64,000 nt of DNA from Nocardioides sp. URHA0032 (GTDB taxonomy: Bacteria; Actinomycetota; Actinomycetes; Propionibacteriales; Nocardioidaceae): contig NZ_JIAV01000015.1 of the NCBI RefSeq assembly GCF_000620645.1, positions 124,001 to 188,000 on the forward strand, in the 5' to 3' direction. The translations under genes were made by a program, and so were the position numbers. Of this stretch, positions 47,618-56,981 are shown piece by piece; position 1 is the stretch's first letter, and each line of letters starts with the position of its first letter. The notes beneath the pieces are model-generated. The model searched no databases. It was given only the letters and a program-made list of their open reading frames with translations, and had not been told where the DNA came from.

Positions 47618-49864
47618 ATGTCCACGGGATACCGCTCTCTCGCCGACCAGCTGCGCAGCTGGCCGGACGACCGGCTGTCCCGCCTGCTCATCGACCGTCC
47701 CGATCTCGCCACACCGGCCCCTCACGACTCAGGCCAGCTGGCGTCACGTGCGGCCACCCGGTCCTCGCTGCTGCGCGCGCTCGACCAGCTGACACACGCC
47801 GAGCTCAGTGTCCTAGATGCCCTCGTGGTCGCCGGCCAAACCACCGGACCCGCGCTCGCGGCGCTCGTCGACGCCGCCCCGGCCTCGGTGGAGGCCGCGG
47901 TGGACCGGTTGCTCGGGCTCGCGCTCGCGTGGGAGACACCGCAGGGTCTCCGGGCGCTGAGCGGGGTCGCCGACGCGCTGTCACTCAGCGGGCTGCGGCC
48001 GTTCTCCGCCGAGGCGCCGGCGCAGGAAGAGGTGCGCCGACGGCTCGGCGAGCTGTCGGAGCCGGCCCGGGCGCTGCTGGAGCACGTGCTGGCGTCGGGC
48101 GGCGAGGCGACGACCGGCACCTCGCGGCACACGGTGCTCCCCGAGGACGCGGAGACGCCCGCGGAGGAGCTGCTCGCGCGCCGGCTGCTGGTGCCCCGCG
48201 GAGGCGGCGTCGTGGTGCTGCCGGGCGAGGTCGGTGTGGCGCTGCGGGGTGGCCGGACCACCACCGAGCGCGTCGACGACGTGCCGGAGCCGGCCACCTC
48301 GGAGCGGGCGGAGTCGCTGGTCGACCGGGCCGGTGCGGGCGCGGCGTTCGAGGCGGTCCGCCGCGTCGAGCTGCTGCTCGACCACTGGGGGCTCCACCCG
48401 CCGGCCGCGCTGCGCAGCGGGGGCCTGGGCGTCCGCGACCTCAAGGCGACCGCTGCCGAGCTGCACGTCGACGAGCCGACCGCGGCGACGCTGATCGAGA
48501 CGGCGTACGCCGCGGGGCTGCTCGCGACCGCCGCCGACCCGGACGGCAACCCGGTCTGGATCCCCACCGACCTGTACGACCAGTGGGTCCAGCGGCCGGT
48601 CGTGGAGCGCTGGGCGACGCTGGTCGCCGCGTGGCTGGAGAGCCCGCGGATGCCGGGACTGGTCGGGGGGCGCGACCCGGCCGGCAAGGTGTGGAACGCG
48701 CTCGCGCCCGAGCTGGCCGGGGTGCACCAGGCCGAGAGCCGGCGGATGGCGCTCGCGGAGCTGGCCGCGCTGCCGCCGGGGACCGTGCTGGCGGCCGGCA
48801 CCGGCGTCCCGTCCCTGGTCAAGCGGGTCGCGTGGGTGCGCCCGCGCCGGCCGCGCACCCGCGCCGACCAGGTCGTGTGGTCGCTGGAGGAGGCGGCGGT
48901 GCTCGGGCTGGTCTCGCTCAACGGGTTGACGTCGTACGGCCGCGCGTTCCTGGCCGGCGACCGCCCGGTCGCGGAGAAGTCGCTGGCCGCGCTGCTGCCC
49001 GAGCCGGTCGATCACGTGCTGCTCCAGGCGGACCTCACGGCGGTGGCCCCCGGGCCGCTGGAGTCGCAGCTGGCCCGCAAGCTGCAGCTGGTCGCCGACG
49101 TCGAGTCCCGCGGCGGGGCGACCGTCTACCGGTTCACGCCCGGGTCGGTGCGGCGCGCCCTCGACATGGGCTGGTCGGCCGCGGAGGTGCACGAGTTCGT
49201 CGCGTCGGTCTCCCGGACCCCGGTCCCCCAGCCGCTGTCGTACCTCGTCGACGACACCGCCCGGACCTTCGGCACCGTGCGGGTCGGCCACGCCGAGGCG
49301 TTCCTGCGCTCCGACGACGAGGCCGCGCTGACCGAGCTGCTGCACCACCCCCGTGCCGGGACCCTCGGGCTGCGACGGCTGGCGCCGACCGTCCTGGTCG
49401 CCTCGACGCCGTTGGACGTGCTGCTCCCCCGGCTCCGCGACCTCGGCGCCGCTCCCGTGGTCGAGGCCGCGGACGGCACCGTCCACGTCGCCCGGCCCGA
49501 CGCCCTGCGCGCGCGGACACCGAGGGAGCACCGCGGCCGCGCCGTCCGCTCCGCGCGGGACGCCGCCCACGTCTCGCACGCCGTGACCGCGATCCGGGCC
49601 GGGGACCGCGCGGAGTCCGCCCGCCCCGAGGCGCCCGCGGCGTCGCTGTCGCCCAGCGGCTCCATGGCCGCGCTGCGCGAGGCGGTCGAGTCGCGGTCGA
49701 CGGTGCTGATCGGGTACGTCGACAACCACGGCACCACCTCCGAGCGGCTCGTCGACCCGCTCCGCGTCGAGGGCGGCTCGCTGACCGCGCACGACCACCG
49801 CAGCGACGACGTGCGAACCTTTGCCGTGCACCGCATCACGACGGTGCGGCCGGTAGACGCCTGA
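47618..49864 (+). CDS. Helicase-associated domain protein (XPB partner)
   Basis: A 748-aa soluble protein. It begins MSTGYRSLADQLRSWPDDRL and contains helical winged-helix-like repeats, for example ELSVLDALVVAGQTTGPALA and DLKATAAELHVDEPTAATLI. The last third (LLQADLTAVAPGPLE, VYRFTPGSVRRALDMGWSA, LSYLVDDTARTFGTVRVG) matches the helicase C-terminal-like module of actinobacterial XPB-associated proteins, and the end (RSTVLIGYVDNHGTTSERLV) resembles a WYL domain. No helicase motifs itself. TAATTT (47605-47610) is 7 nt before the ATG. Followed by the CGNR and XPB genes. Confidence 0.85.
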   Translation: MSTGYRSLADQLRSWPDDRLSRLLIDRPDLATPAPHDSGQLASRAATRSSLLRALDQLTHAELSVLDALVVAGQTTGPALAALVDAAPASVEAAVDRLLGLALAWETPQGLRALSGVADALSLSGLRPFSAEAPAQEEVRRRLGELSEPARALLEHVLASGGEATTGTSRHTVLPEDAETPAEELLARRLLVPRGGGVVVLPGEVGVALRGGRTTTERVDDVPEPATSERAESLVDRAGAGAAFEAVRRVELLLDHWGLHPPAALRSGGLGVRDLKATAAELHVDEPTAATLIETAYAAGLLATAADPDGNPVWIPTDLYDQWVQRPVVERWATLVAAWLESPRMPGLVGGRDPAGKVWNALAPELAGVHQAESRRMALAELAALPPGTVLAAGTGVPSLVKRVAWVRPRRPRTRADQVVWSLEEAAVLGLVSLNGLTSYGRAFLAGDRPVAEKSLAALLPEPVDHVLLQADLTAVAPGPLESQLARKLQLVADVESRGGATVYRFTPGSVRRALDMGWSAAEVHEFVASVSRTPVPQPLSYLVDDTARTFGTVRVGHAEAFLRSDDEAALTELLHHPRAGTLGLRRLAPTVLVASTPLDVLLPRLRDLGAAPVVEAADGTVHVARPDALRARTPREHRGRAVRSARDAAHVSHAVTAIRAGDRAESARPEAPAASLSPSGSMAALREAVESRSTVLIGYVDNHGTTSERLVDPLRVEGGSLTAHDHRSDDVRTFAVHRITTVRPVDA

Positions 49865-49880
49865 TCCGTACGATTGAACA

Positions 49881-50408
49881 GTGGACTTCCTCAAGTACGC
49901 CGAGGCCTCGGCCGCGCTGCTGAACGCCGACCTGTCGCAGGTCGACGGCCTGACGGCGTACCTCGAGGGCCGCGACCGGCTCCGCGAGCGGGCGACCGAC
50001 CGCGACTGCATGCTGCTGCGGAAGTTCCAGCGCGAGCTGCGGCCGGTGTTCGAGGCCGGCCAGGCGGACCGCGTCTCCGAGGTCGTCGGCGGCCTCAACG
50101 AGCTGATGTCCCGGCACCCCATCACGCCGCGGATCTCCGACCACGAGCACGGCGACCTGCACCTGCACGTCGCGACCGACAACGCCACCGTCGCCGACCT
50201 GGTGGTCGGTGAGTCCCTGCTCGGCCTGGCCACGCTGGTGTGCGACCTCGGCCCCGACCGCCTCGGGGTCTGCTCGGCCGCGCCGTGCACCCACGTCTTC
50301 GTGGACACCTCGCCCAACCGGTCCCGCCGCTACTGCTCCGAGCGGTGCTCCTCCCGTGCCAACGTCGCCGCGTTCCGTGCGCGGCAGAAGGCGGGCGTCG
50401 TCTCGTGA
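49881..50408 (+). CDS. CGNR zinc finger protein
   Basis: A 175-aa protein: N-terminal ABATE/DUF1470-like domain, then a C-terminal CGNR zinc finger (CSAAPCTHVFVDTSPNRSRR followed by YCSERCSSRANVAAFRAR). These are putative transcription regulators. The CGNR tetrad appears here as CSSR. Starts at GTG with TACGAT (49869-49874) 6 nt upstream; overlaps the helicase gene by 4 nt (GTGA), so the two are co-translated. Confidence 0.92.
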   Translation: MDFLKYAEASAALLNADLSQVDGLTAYLEGRDRLRERATDRDCMLLRKFQRELRPVFEAGQADRVSEVVGGLNELMSRHPITPRISDHEHGDLHLHVATDNATVADLVVGESLLGLATLVCDLGPDRLGVCSAAPCTHVFVDTSPNRSRRYCSERCSSRANVAAFRARQKAGVVS

Positions 50409-52048
50409 CCCACGACGGTCCCCTCATCGTCCAGTCCGACAAGACCCTGCTCCTCGAGGTCGACCACGAGCGCGCGGCCGACTGCCGCAAGGCGATCGCG
50501 CCGTTCGCGGAGCTGGAGCGGTCGCCCGAGCACGTGCACACCTACCGGCTGACGCCGCTCGGGCTCTGGAACGCGCGCGCCGCGGGGCACGACGCCGAGC
50601 AGGTCGTCGACACGCTGCTGGAGTACAGCCGGTACGCCGTACCGCACGCGCTGCTCGTCGACGTCGCCGAGACGATGGCGCGCTACGGGCGGCTGCGGCT
50701 CGAGAAGCACCCCACGCACGGCCTGGTGCTGGTGTCGAACGACCGGCCCGTGCTCGAGGAGGTGCTGCGCGCCAAGAAGGTCGCCGGGATGGTCGGGGCG
50801 CGGCTCGACGACGACACCGTGGTCGTGCACGCGTCCGAGCGCGGCAACCTCAAGCAGGCGCTGCTCAAGATCGGCTGGCCGGCCGAGGACTTCGCGGGGT
50901 ACGTCGACGGCGAGGCCCACCCGATCGCGCTCGACGAGTCCGAGTGGCACCTGCGCACCTACCAGCGCGAGGCGGCGGAGTCCTTCTGGCACGGGGGATC
51001 CGGCGTCGTCGTGCTCCCGTGCGGCGCCGGCAAGACCCTGGTCGGCGCGGCCGCGATGGCGGAGGCGAGGGCGACGACGCTGATCCTCGTGACGAACACC
51101 GTGTCCGCGCGGCAGTGGAAGGACGAGCTGGTCCGGCGTACCTCCCTGACGGAGGACGAGATCGGCGAGTACTCCGGCGCCGTCAAGGAGGTGCGCCCGG
51201 TCACGATCGCGACGTACCAGGTGCTGACGACGAAGCGGAAGGGCGTCTACCCGCACCTCGAGCTCCTGGACGCCCGCGACTGGGGCCTGATCGTGTACGA
51301 CGAGGTGCACCTGCTCCCGGCGCCGATCTTCCGGATGACCGCGAACCTCCAGGCCCGGCGGCGGCTCGGCCTGACCGCGACGCTGGTGCGCGAGGACGGC
51401 CGCGAGGGCGACGTGTTCTCGCTGATCGGCCCCAAGCGCTACGACGCGCCGTGGAAGGACATCGAGGCGCAGGGCTGGATCGCACCGGCGGACTGCGTCG
51501 AGGTGCGGGTGTCGCTGCCCTCGTCGGAGCGGCTGGTCTACGCGACCGCCGAGCCCGAGGAGCGCTACCGGCTGGCGTCCTGCACGCACCACAAGATCGA
51601 CGTGGTGCGCCAGCTCGTCTCGTCGCATGCCGGCCAGCCGACGCTGGTGATCGGGCAGTACATCGAGCAGCTCGACGAGCTCGCCGCCTCCCTGGACGCG
51701 CCGGTGATCAAGGGCGAGACCCCGGTGCGCGAGCGCCAGCGGCTCTTCGACGCGTTCCGCTCCGGTGAGGTGGGGCTGCTCGTGGTCTCGAAGGTCGCGA
51801 ACTTCTCGATCGACCTGCCCTCCGCCGAGGTCGCGATCCAGGTGTCCGGCTCGTTCGGCTCCCGGCAGGAGGAGGCCCAGCGCCTCGGCCGGCTGCTGCG
51901 GCCCAAGACCGAGGGCCGGTCCGCGCACTTCTACACGATCGTCTCCCGCGACACCGTCGACGCCGACTTCGCCCAGAACCGGCAGCGGTTCCTCGCCGAG
52001 CAGGGGTACGCGTACCGGATCGTCGACGCCGAGGACCTGCCTGCCTGA
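50405..52048 (+). CDS. XPB-type DNA repair helicase
   Basis: A 547-aa SF2 helicase. Residues 1-175 are the damage-recognition-like domain (PLIVQSDKTLLLEVDHERAA). Walker A is PCGAGKT (205-211), motif II is DEVH (299-302), motif III LGLTATL, the XPB RED motif is VREDG (Arg329-Glu330-Asp331), and motif VI is QRLGRLLRPK. It should unwind DNA 3' to 5' in repair or transcription-coupled processes; the bacterial role is less clear than in archaea. Starts at a GTG overlapping the CGNR stop. Confidence 0.94.
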   Translation: MTHDGPLIVQSDKTLLLEVDHERAADCRKAIAPFAELERSPEHVHTYRLTPLGLWNARAAGHDAEQVVDTLLEYSRYAVPHALLVDVAETMARYGRLRLEKHPTHGLVLVSNDRPVLEEVLRAKKVAGMVGARLDDDTVVVHASERGNLKQALLKIGWPAEDFAGYVDGEAHPIALDESEWHLRTYQREAAESFWHGGSGVVVLPCGAGKTLVGAAAMAEARATTLILVTNTVSARQWKDELVRRTSLTEDEIGEYSGAVKEVRPVTIATYQVLTTKRKGVYPHLELLDARDWGLIVYDEVHLLPAPIFRMTANLQARRRLGLTATLVREDGREGDVFSLIGPKRYDAPWKDIEAQGWIAPADCVEVRVSLPSSERLVYATAEPEERYRLASCTHHKIDVVRQLVSSHAGQPTLVIGQYIEQLDELAASLDAPVIKGETPVRERQRLFDAFRSGEVGLLVVSKVANFSIDLPSAEVAIQVSGSFGSRQEEAQRLGRLLRPKTEGRSAHFYTIVSRDTVDADFAQNRQRFLAEQGYAYRIVDAEDLPA

Positions 52049-52107
52049 GTCCGGCCCGGCCCCGGATTCCTGCACCGTCGGAGCCCGGCGGGCCCTACGC
52101 TGCGCGC

Positions 52108-52497
52108 ATGTCCCAGCAGCAGGCGCCGCAGCCGACGGGGTGGATCCGGCTGACCGTCGCGGGCAACTCCCTGACGAGCAACATGATCCGGCCCGCGATC
52201 AGGTTCAACGGCTACCCCGTGCACGCCGGGTACGGCGAGTCGACGCACCCGGTCCCGCCCGGCCGCTGGCACGTCGACGCCCGCTGCCAGTGGCTGCGCG
52301 AGTACGGCCAGGCCGAGCTCGACGTCGACGTCGCCGAGGGGCAGGCCGTGGACGTCTTCTACGCGCCCCCGTGGCACCAGTTCTCGCGGGGACGGATCGG
52401 GCTGGCCCACCAGCAGCGCCCGGGGCTCTGGGTGTTCGTGGTGACGATGCTGTTCGTGCTCCTGATCGTCGTCGGAGCGATCCTCCTCAGCCTCTGA
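52108..52497 (+). CDS. Small C-terminally anchored membrane protein, unknown function
   Basis: A 129-aa protein. Residues 10-85 form a beta-rich soluble domain (GWIRLTVAGNSLTSNMIRPA, VDVAEGQAVDVFYAPPWHQ), then a single C-terminal transmembrane helix (LWVFVVTMLFVLLIVVGAIL). It resembles small actinobacterial proteins of unknown function. TACGCT (52096-52101) is 6 nt before the ATG. Its 3' end overlaps the convergent hydrolase gene by 11 nt. Confidence 0.75.
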   Translation: MSQQQAPQPTGWIRLTVAGNSLTSNMIRPAIRFNGYPVHAGYGESTHPVPPGRWHVDARCQWLREYGQAELDVDVAEGQAVDVFYAPPWHQFSRGRIGLAHQQRPGLWVFVVTMLFVLLIVVGAILLSL

Positions 52498-55228
52498 CGA
52501 AGACCGTCCGCTCGAACCGCGACCTGCCCAGCTTGAGCTTGAGCGTCAGGGCCTCGCGGCCCTCGGCCACGGCGTCCTTGCGGGTCGGGATCCGGAGCGC
52601 GACCTGGGTCCGGCCGGCCTTGAGCTCGTCGAACACGTAGGGGTGGTAGGACCACAGCGGCTTGGTGAGGTCGAGGTCCTCGCCGAGGTGCGAGCGGAGC
52701 CAGGTGCGGGACACGTCGCCCGCCGCCGCGTTCGGCGCCGGTCCGCGAACCACCCGGCCGGTGACGAACAGGTCGTAGTCGACCGGCCGCGAGAGCGTGA
52801 CCTGCCACTCCGCGCGATCGCCCTCGGCGACCGTCCGCTCGACCGGGCGGACGGTGATCCGCGGCGTCGGGTCGTCGTCGAGGACGGTGAGGTCGCCGAC
52901 GTACGCGTCGGTCATCATGTTGCGCACCGCCCACGTCGAGACCTGCGTGATCAGCTTCGCGAAGTCGTCGCGCCGGTCGGCCTGGTAGCTGATCGGGATG
53001 CTGCCCGAGGTCTGCCCCGGCGCCAGGTCGATCGTGAACCGCTGGATGTCGCCGACCTGCTGGCCGACGGTGACCACGGAGAACCGGGCCGGGCGGGTGA
53101 CCGCGCCGCTCACCGTGAACGGCAGGTGCGCGGTGGCCGTGCCCGGGCCGTCGCCCTCGGGGATGCGGACCCGGCCGACGTCGATGGTCGGCAGCCGCTG
53201 CTCGGGTACGTCGGCCAGCGCGGCCGGCGCCGTGCCGAGGTCGGCCACCCACACGCGGCCGCCGTCACTTGCGCTGACCAGGTCGACCTGGGTGATGCGG
53301 GTCAGGTCGACGCCGGTCGCGCCGGAGGGGTCGACCATCAGGGTCTGCGCCCAGAGCTTCTCGGTGCCGAGGCCCTGGCCGAGCCCCGGCAGGGTGCCGC
53401 CGCCGACGGGGGTCAGTACGGCGGCGTCGCCGTCCGCGTCGGTGACCCGGGCCCGCAGGTCGACGTCCCCCGCTTCCGGGTCCACGATCGTGCGCAGCGC
53501 GAGCCGGCTCGTGCTCAGGTCGAGGGGGTCGTCGAGGACCATGCCGCCGGACTGGCCCGCCGCCGTCCAGCTCATCTCGAAGAACTCGCGGGGCACCAGC
53601 CGCTCGTACTGCTCCGGCCAGTGCGGGTGCACCCCGGCCCAGTCGATGCCGTAGGTGCAGGACGAGCGCTTCGTGGAGTCGTTGACGCCCTGGCACATCC
53701 GGGTGCTCGCGCCGTCGGCGAGGTCGAGCGGGGCCGTGCCACCTGGGGTGCGCACGTCGCGGCCGCCCCCGACCGCCTCGCTGAGGACCTGGGCGTCACC
53801 GATCGAGGGCACGGTCGCGCGGGAGCCGTCGAACAGCGGCAGCACGGCCTGGTCGTCGTCCGCGAACAGGTGGACCGCGCCGGCGACGTACGCCGTCCCG
53901 ACCGACTGCTGCTCCGCCGGCGTGAGACGGTCGGGGTTCTTGGTGCCGCACTCGTCGCGCTTCGCGCCGTACCAGTCGTCCCAGGCCGGCGCCTGGGCGA
54001 GGCCCGGCGTCCACTCGGTGTTGAAGTAGTTGTGGTTCGCGCCCATCACCAGGACCGAGCTCTTCAGGGACGTGTCGCCCGTCGTGAGATCACGGGAGAC
54101 GTCGGTGAACCGCTGGCCCTGCAGGTCGCTCACGTCGCCGTCGCAGAACGGCAGGAGCGTCACCGTCGGGACGAACGGCGCGGTCTGGGTGCCGAAGTTC
54201 GTCGGCGCGATCAGCACCTGGCCGACGATGCGGTACGGCGCGGTCAGCGGGATCTGGATCGAGGCCCGGTCGACGCCCTCGCCGCCGCGGCTGTGCCCGA
54301 CGAGCACCACGCGGCTGAGGTCGACCTGGTGGTCGGCGGCGAGGCCGACCCAGTGGTCGAGGTGCCGCTCGACGATCTGGGCGCGCGCGTCGGCGCCACC
54401 GTCGGGGAGGCGGTAGTCCTGTGCGTTGATGCCGTTCACGCGGATCGACACGGTCGCGTAGCCCTGGGATGCCAGCACCCGCTGGATGTAGTCGTACCCG
54501 AGCTGGCTCGGGATCTCCTTCATCGGCGGCTGGCACGGCCACGAGCCCTCGTCGCCGGAGTCGCCGGGGTCGTAGCAGACGCTGTGGCGGCCGTGCAGGA
54601 ACAGCACCAGCGGTCGCGGGCCGGTCGGGGCGTCGGCCGCCGGCTCGACGACGTGGCCGACCATCTCGATCGGCTCGGGCATCCCGGCGAGCTTGACCGG
54701 GTCGAGCTGGTAGTCGCTGGTGGCCACGGCGTACGGGCCCGGGCTCGCGGGGTCGTCCGCGAGTGTGACCGTGCCCGGGAGGTCGAGCGCCTTGCCCGTC
54801 GGCGTGCTCCGGGAGGTGACGCGGGCGCGGTCGTCGCCCGGGTCGTCCAGCCGGTCGCCGGAGAGCAGCACGTCGAGGTCCGCCGGGTCGGGGCGGGTCG
54901 CCGAGGTGACGACCGCCTGGACGGTGCGCCCGTCCGCGGCGATGGTCGGGGCCCCGAGGAGCATCCCGGCCGGCCCGACGATGGTCGGCCTGTCGCTGCT
55001 CAGCGGGAACCGGCCCGGTGAGCGCCAGGCGACCTGATACCGGTCGCCGCCCAGGGACTGGACCTGCCAGCTCCCCCGGTCACCGGCCACCGTGGCCCGG
55101 TCAGGGGCCGCGGCACCCCCGGTGGCGGCGACCGTCGAGGCCGTCGGCGCCAGGATGGTGGTGAGGGCCGCGGCGAACGCGACCAGAACGGCGCCGGTGC
55201 GCCTGCGTGCTCCCATGCCGTGCATCAT
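52487..55228 (-). CDS. Large secreted alpha/beta hydrolase with C-terminal beta domains
   Basis: A 913-aa exported protein. The ATG at 55226-55228 has GGAG 6 nt upstream and gives a signal peptide (GAVLVAFAAALTTILAPTAS). The hydrolase domain (residues 175-480) has an oxyanion strand PLVLFLHGRHS and the nucleophile elbow GHSRGG (Ser313). Paired cysteines near residues 218 and 232 suggest a disulfide. The C-terminal 250 residues hold Calx-beta-like modules (RITVRPVERTVAEGDRAEWQ). The substrate is unknown: an esterase, lipase or cutinase-like role is possible. Confidence 0.82.
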   Translation of the reverse strand: MMHGMGARRRTGAVLVAFAAALTTILAPTASTVAATGGAAAPDRATVAGDRGSWQVQSLGGDRYQVAWRSPGRFPLSSDRPTIVGPAGMLLGAPTIAADGRTVQAVVTSATRPDPADLDVLLSGDRLDDPGDDRARVTSRSTPTGKALDLPGTVTLADDPASPGPYAVATSDYQLDPVKLAGMPEPIEMVGHVVEPAADAPTGPRPLVLFLHGRHSVCYDPGDSGDEGSWPCQPPMKEIPSQLGYDYIQRVLASQGYATVSIRVNGINAQDYRLPDGGADARAQIVERHLDHWVGLAADHQVDLSRVVLVGHSRGGEGVDRASIQIPLTAPYRIVGQVLIAPTNFGTQTAPFVPTVTLLPFCDGDVSDLQGQRFTDVSRDLTTGDTSLKSSVLVMGANHNYFNTEWTPGLAQAPAWDDWYGAKRDECGTKNPDRLTPAEQQSVGTAYVAGAVHLFADDDQAVLPLFDGSRATVPSIGDAQVLSEAVGGGRDVRTPGGTAPLDLADGASTRMCQGVNDSTKRSSCTYGIDWAGVHPHWPEQYERLVPREFFEMSWTAAGQSGGMVLDDPLDLSTSRLALRTIVDPEAGDVDLRARVTDADGDAAVLTPVGGGTLPGLGQGLGTEKLWAQTLMVDPSGATGVDLTRITQVDLVSASDGGRVWVADLGTAPAALADVPEQRLPTIDVGRVRIPEGDGPGTATAHLPFTVSGAVTRPARFSVVTVGQQVGDIQRFTIDLAPGQTSGSIPISYQADRRDDFAKLITQVSTWAVRNMMTDAYVGDLTVLDDDPTPRITVRPVERTVAEGDRAEWQVTLSRPVDYDLFVTGRVVRGPAPNAAAGDVSRTWLRSHLGEDLDLTKPLWSYHPYVFDELKAGRTQVALRIPTRKDAVAEGREALTLKLKLGRSRFERTVFVRG

Positions 55229-55365
55229 GCCGGTCTCCGCCCTCCACGTCCTGCTGATGATGCACGTACGACGCGCCACGCGCGGATCCGGTTGCAGTCC
55301 GCGCCGGCGTCGGCCGGTTTCCGGGTTCCGCCACGACGGCCGGCAGAGCGGTGTCTCCTGGGTGT

Positions 55366-55620
55366 ATGAGCATCCGTACCTTCGTCGCGACCCTCGCGAT
55401 CGTGCTCGCCGGCCTCGTCTCGGTGCCGGCGCACGCGGCACCGCCGACCGACGTCAGCCTCCGGCTCACCCACCCCTGCACGCGCACCTCGAGCGGCAGC
55501 TGCATCCGCGGCGGCGCGTTCTGCCCCCAGGCGAGCTACGGCCACAGCGGCTGGGACGCCCGCGGCCGGCGGTACGTCTGCAAGGGCGACCACACCCACC
55601 CGCACTGGATGAGGCCCTGA
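55366..55620 (+). CDS. Small Cys-rich secreted protein, unknown function
   Basis: An 84-aa precursor: signal peptide 1-24 (ending AHA), then a 60-residue mature chain with four cysteines at 38, 46, 53 and 72, enough for two disulfides, and many His/Gly (RYVCKGDHTHPHWMRP). No family recognised. It is divergent from the large hydrolase with 137 nt between. A GTG is 2 nt upstream and the ATG lacks a strong Shine-Dalgarno, so it could be missed by gene callers. Confidence 0.7.
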   Translation: MSIRTFVATLAIVLAGLVSVPAHAAPPTDVSLRLTHPCTRTSSGSCIRGGAFCPQASYGHSGWDARGRRYVCKGDHTHPHWMRP

Positions 55621-55684
55621 CGCCGCGTCCCAGCGTTCGGCGGCGTTTCGGCCGCACGCCGGGTCCGACCTAGGCTGGCTGACC

Positions 55685-56884
55685 GTGAAGGTGTTGTTGC
55701 TGGAGAACATCCACCCGGTCGCCGTCGAGATCCTCGAGGCGCGCGGCTTCGACGTGGAGCTGCGGACCGGGTCCCTGTCCGAGGACGAGCTGATCGGCGC
55801 GCTGCCCGGGGTCCAGCTCCTCGGGATCCGGTCCAACACCCACCTGACCCCGCGGGTGCTCGACGCGGCCTCGGACCTGCTGGCGGTCGGCTGCTTCTGC
55901 ATCGGCACCAACCAGGTCGACCTGGTCGCGGCCGCCGAGCGCGGCATCGCGGTGTTCAACGCGCCGTACTCCAACACCCGCAGCGTCGTGGAGCTCGTGA
56001 TCGGCGAGATCATCGTGCTGGCCCGGCGGCTGGCCGAGAAGACCGAGAAGATGCACGCCGGGGTGTGGGACAAGTCCGCCAAGGGCAGCCACGAGATCCG
56101 CGGGCGCACACTCGGCATCGTCGGCTACGGCAACATCGGGACCCAGCTGTCGAACCTGGCCGAGGCGATGGGCCTGCGGGTGATCTTCTTCGACACCGCG
56201 GACCGGCTCGCGCACGGCAACGCCCGCCGGGTGACCAGCCTCGACGAGCTGCTCGCCGAGGCCGACGTCGTGAGCATCCACGTGGACGGCAGGCCCGGCA
56301 ACGCCGGGATGTTCGGCGCCGAGCAGTTCGCCAGGATGCGGCCGCGGAGCCTGTTCATCAACGCCTCGCGCGGCATGGTCGTCGACGACGTCGCGCTGCG
56401 CGAGAACATCCTGTCCGGCCACATCGCCGGCGCCGCGCTCGACGTCTTCCCGGTCGAGCCCAAGGCGCAGGGCGACCCGTTCGAGTCCGCGCTGCGCGGC
56501 CTCGACAACGTGATCCTCACCCCGCACGTCGGCGGCTCCACCCAGGAGGCCCAGGAGGAGATCGGCTACTTCGTGGCGGGCAAGCTCGGCGGCTTCGCGC
56601 TGGAGGGCCGCACGGAGCTCTCCGTCAACGTCCCCGCCGTCCAGGCCCCGCAGCTCACCGCCGGCCACCGGATCGGCTTCCTGCACGTCAACGTCCCGGG
56701 CGTGCTCGCCAGCGTGAACGGCGTGCTGGCCGACGCCGGCGCGAACGTCACCGGGCAGTACCTCTCCACGCGCGGCGAGCAGGGGTACGTCGTGACCGAC
56801 ACGCTCGACCCGCTGCCCTCCGACGCCCTCGCCAAGCTCGCCGAGGCCGAGCACGCCATCTGGCTCCGGACCTGGGACGCGTGA
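55685..56884 (+). CDS. serA: D-3-phosphoglycerate dehydrogenase
   Basis: First step of serine synthesis. The 399-aa protein starts at GTG. The NAD site is GYGNIG (147-152); the catalytic triad is Arg229 (NASRG), Glu258 and His281 (TPHVGGST). Residues 315-399 form a short ACT-like domain as in the E. coli type, so feedback by serine is likely; there is no long intervening domain as in mycobacterial SerA. TAGGCT (55671-55676) is 8 nt before the start. Confidence 0.95.
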   Translation: MKVLLLENIHPVAVEILEARGFDVELRTGSLSEDELIGALPGVQLLGIRSNTHLTPRVLDAASDLLAVGCFCIGTNQVDLVAAAERGIAVFNAPYSNTRSVVELVIGEIIVLARRLAEKTEKMHAGVWDKSAKGSHEIRGRTLGIVGYGNIGTQLSNLAEAMGLRVIFFDTADRLAHGNARRVTSLDELLAEADVVSIHVDGRPGNAGMFGAEQFARMRPRSLFINASRGMVVDDVALRENILSGHIAGAALDVFPVEPKAQGDPFESALRGLDNVILTPHVGGSTQEAQEEIGYFVAGKLGGFALEGRTELSVNVPAVQAPQLTAGHRIGFLHVNVPGVLASVNGVLADAGANVTGQYLSTRGEQGYVVTDTLDPLPSDALAKLAEAEHAIWLRTWDA

Positions 56885-56981
56885 GCTGCCCGGGTCCGAG
56901 CCTGCGAGGACCCGGAACAACAGCCAGGTCGAGGGTGTGCGTCCACAGCTCGACCGTTGCGGCCCGACGTACTGTCGTGGC

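Noticed and set aside
55621-55684. Possible riboswitch before serA
   Set aside because: Only 64 nt, with a -10 box 8 nt before the start, leaves no room for an aptamer in the transcript.
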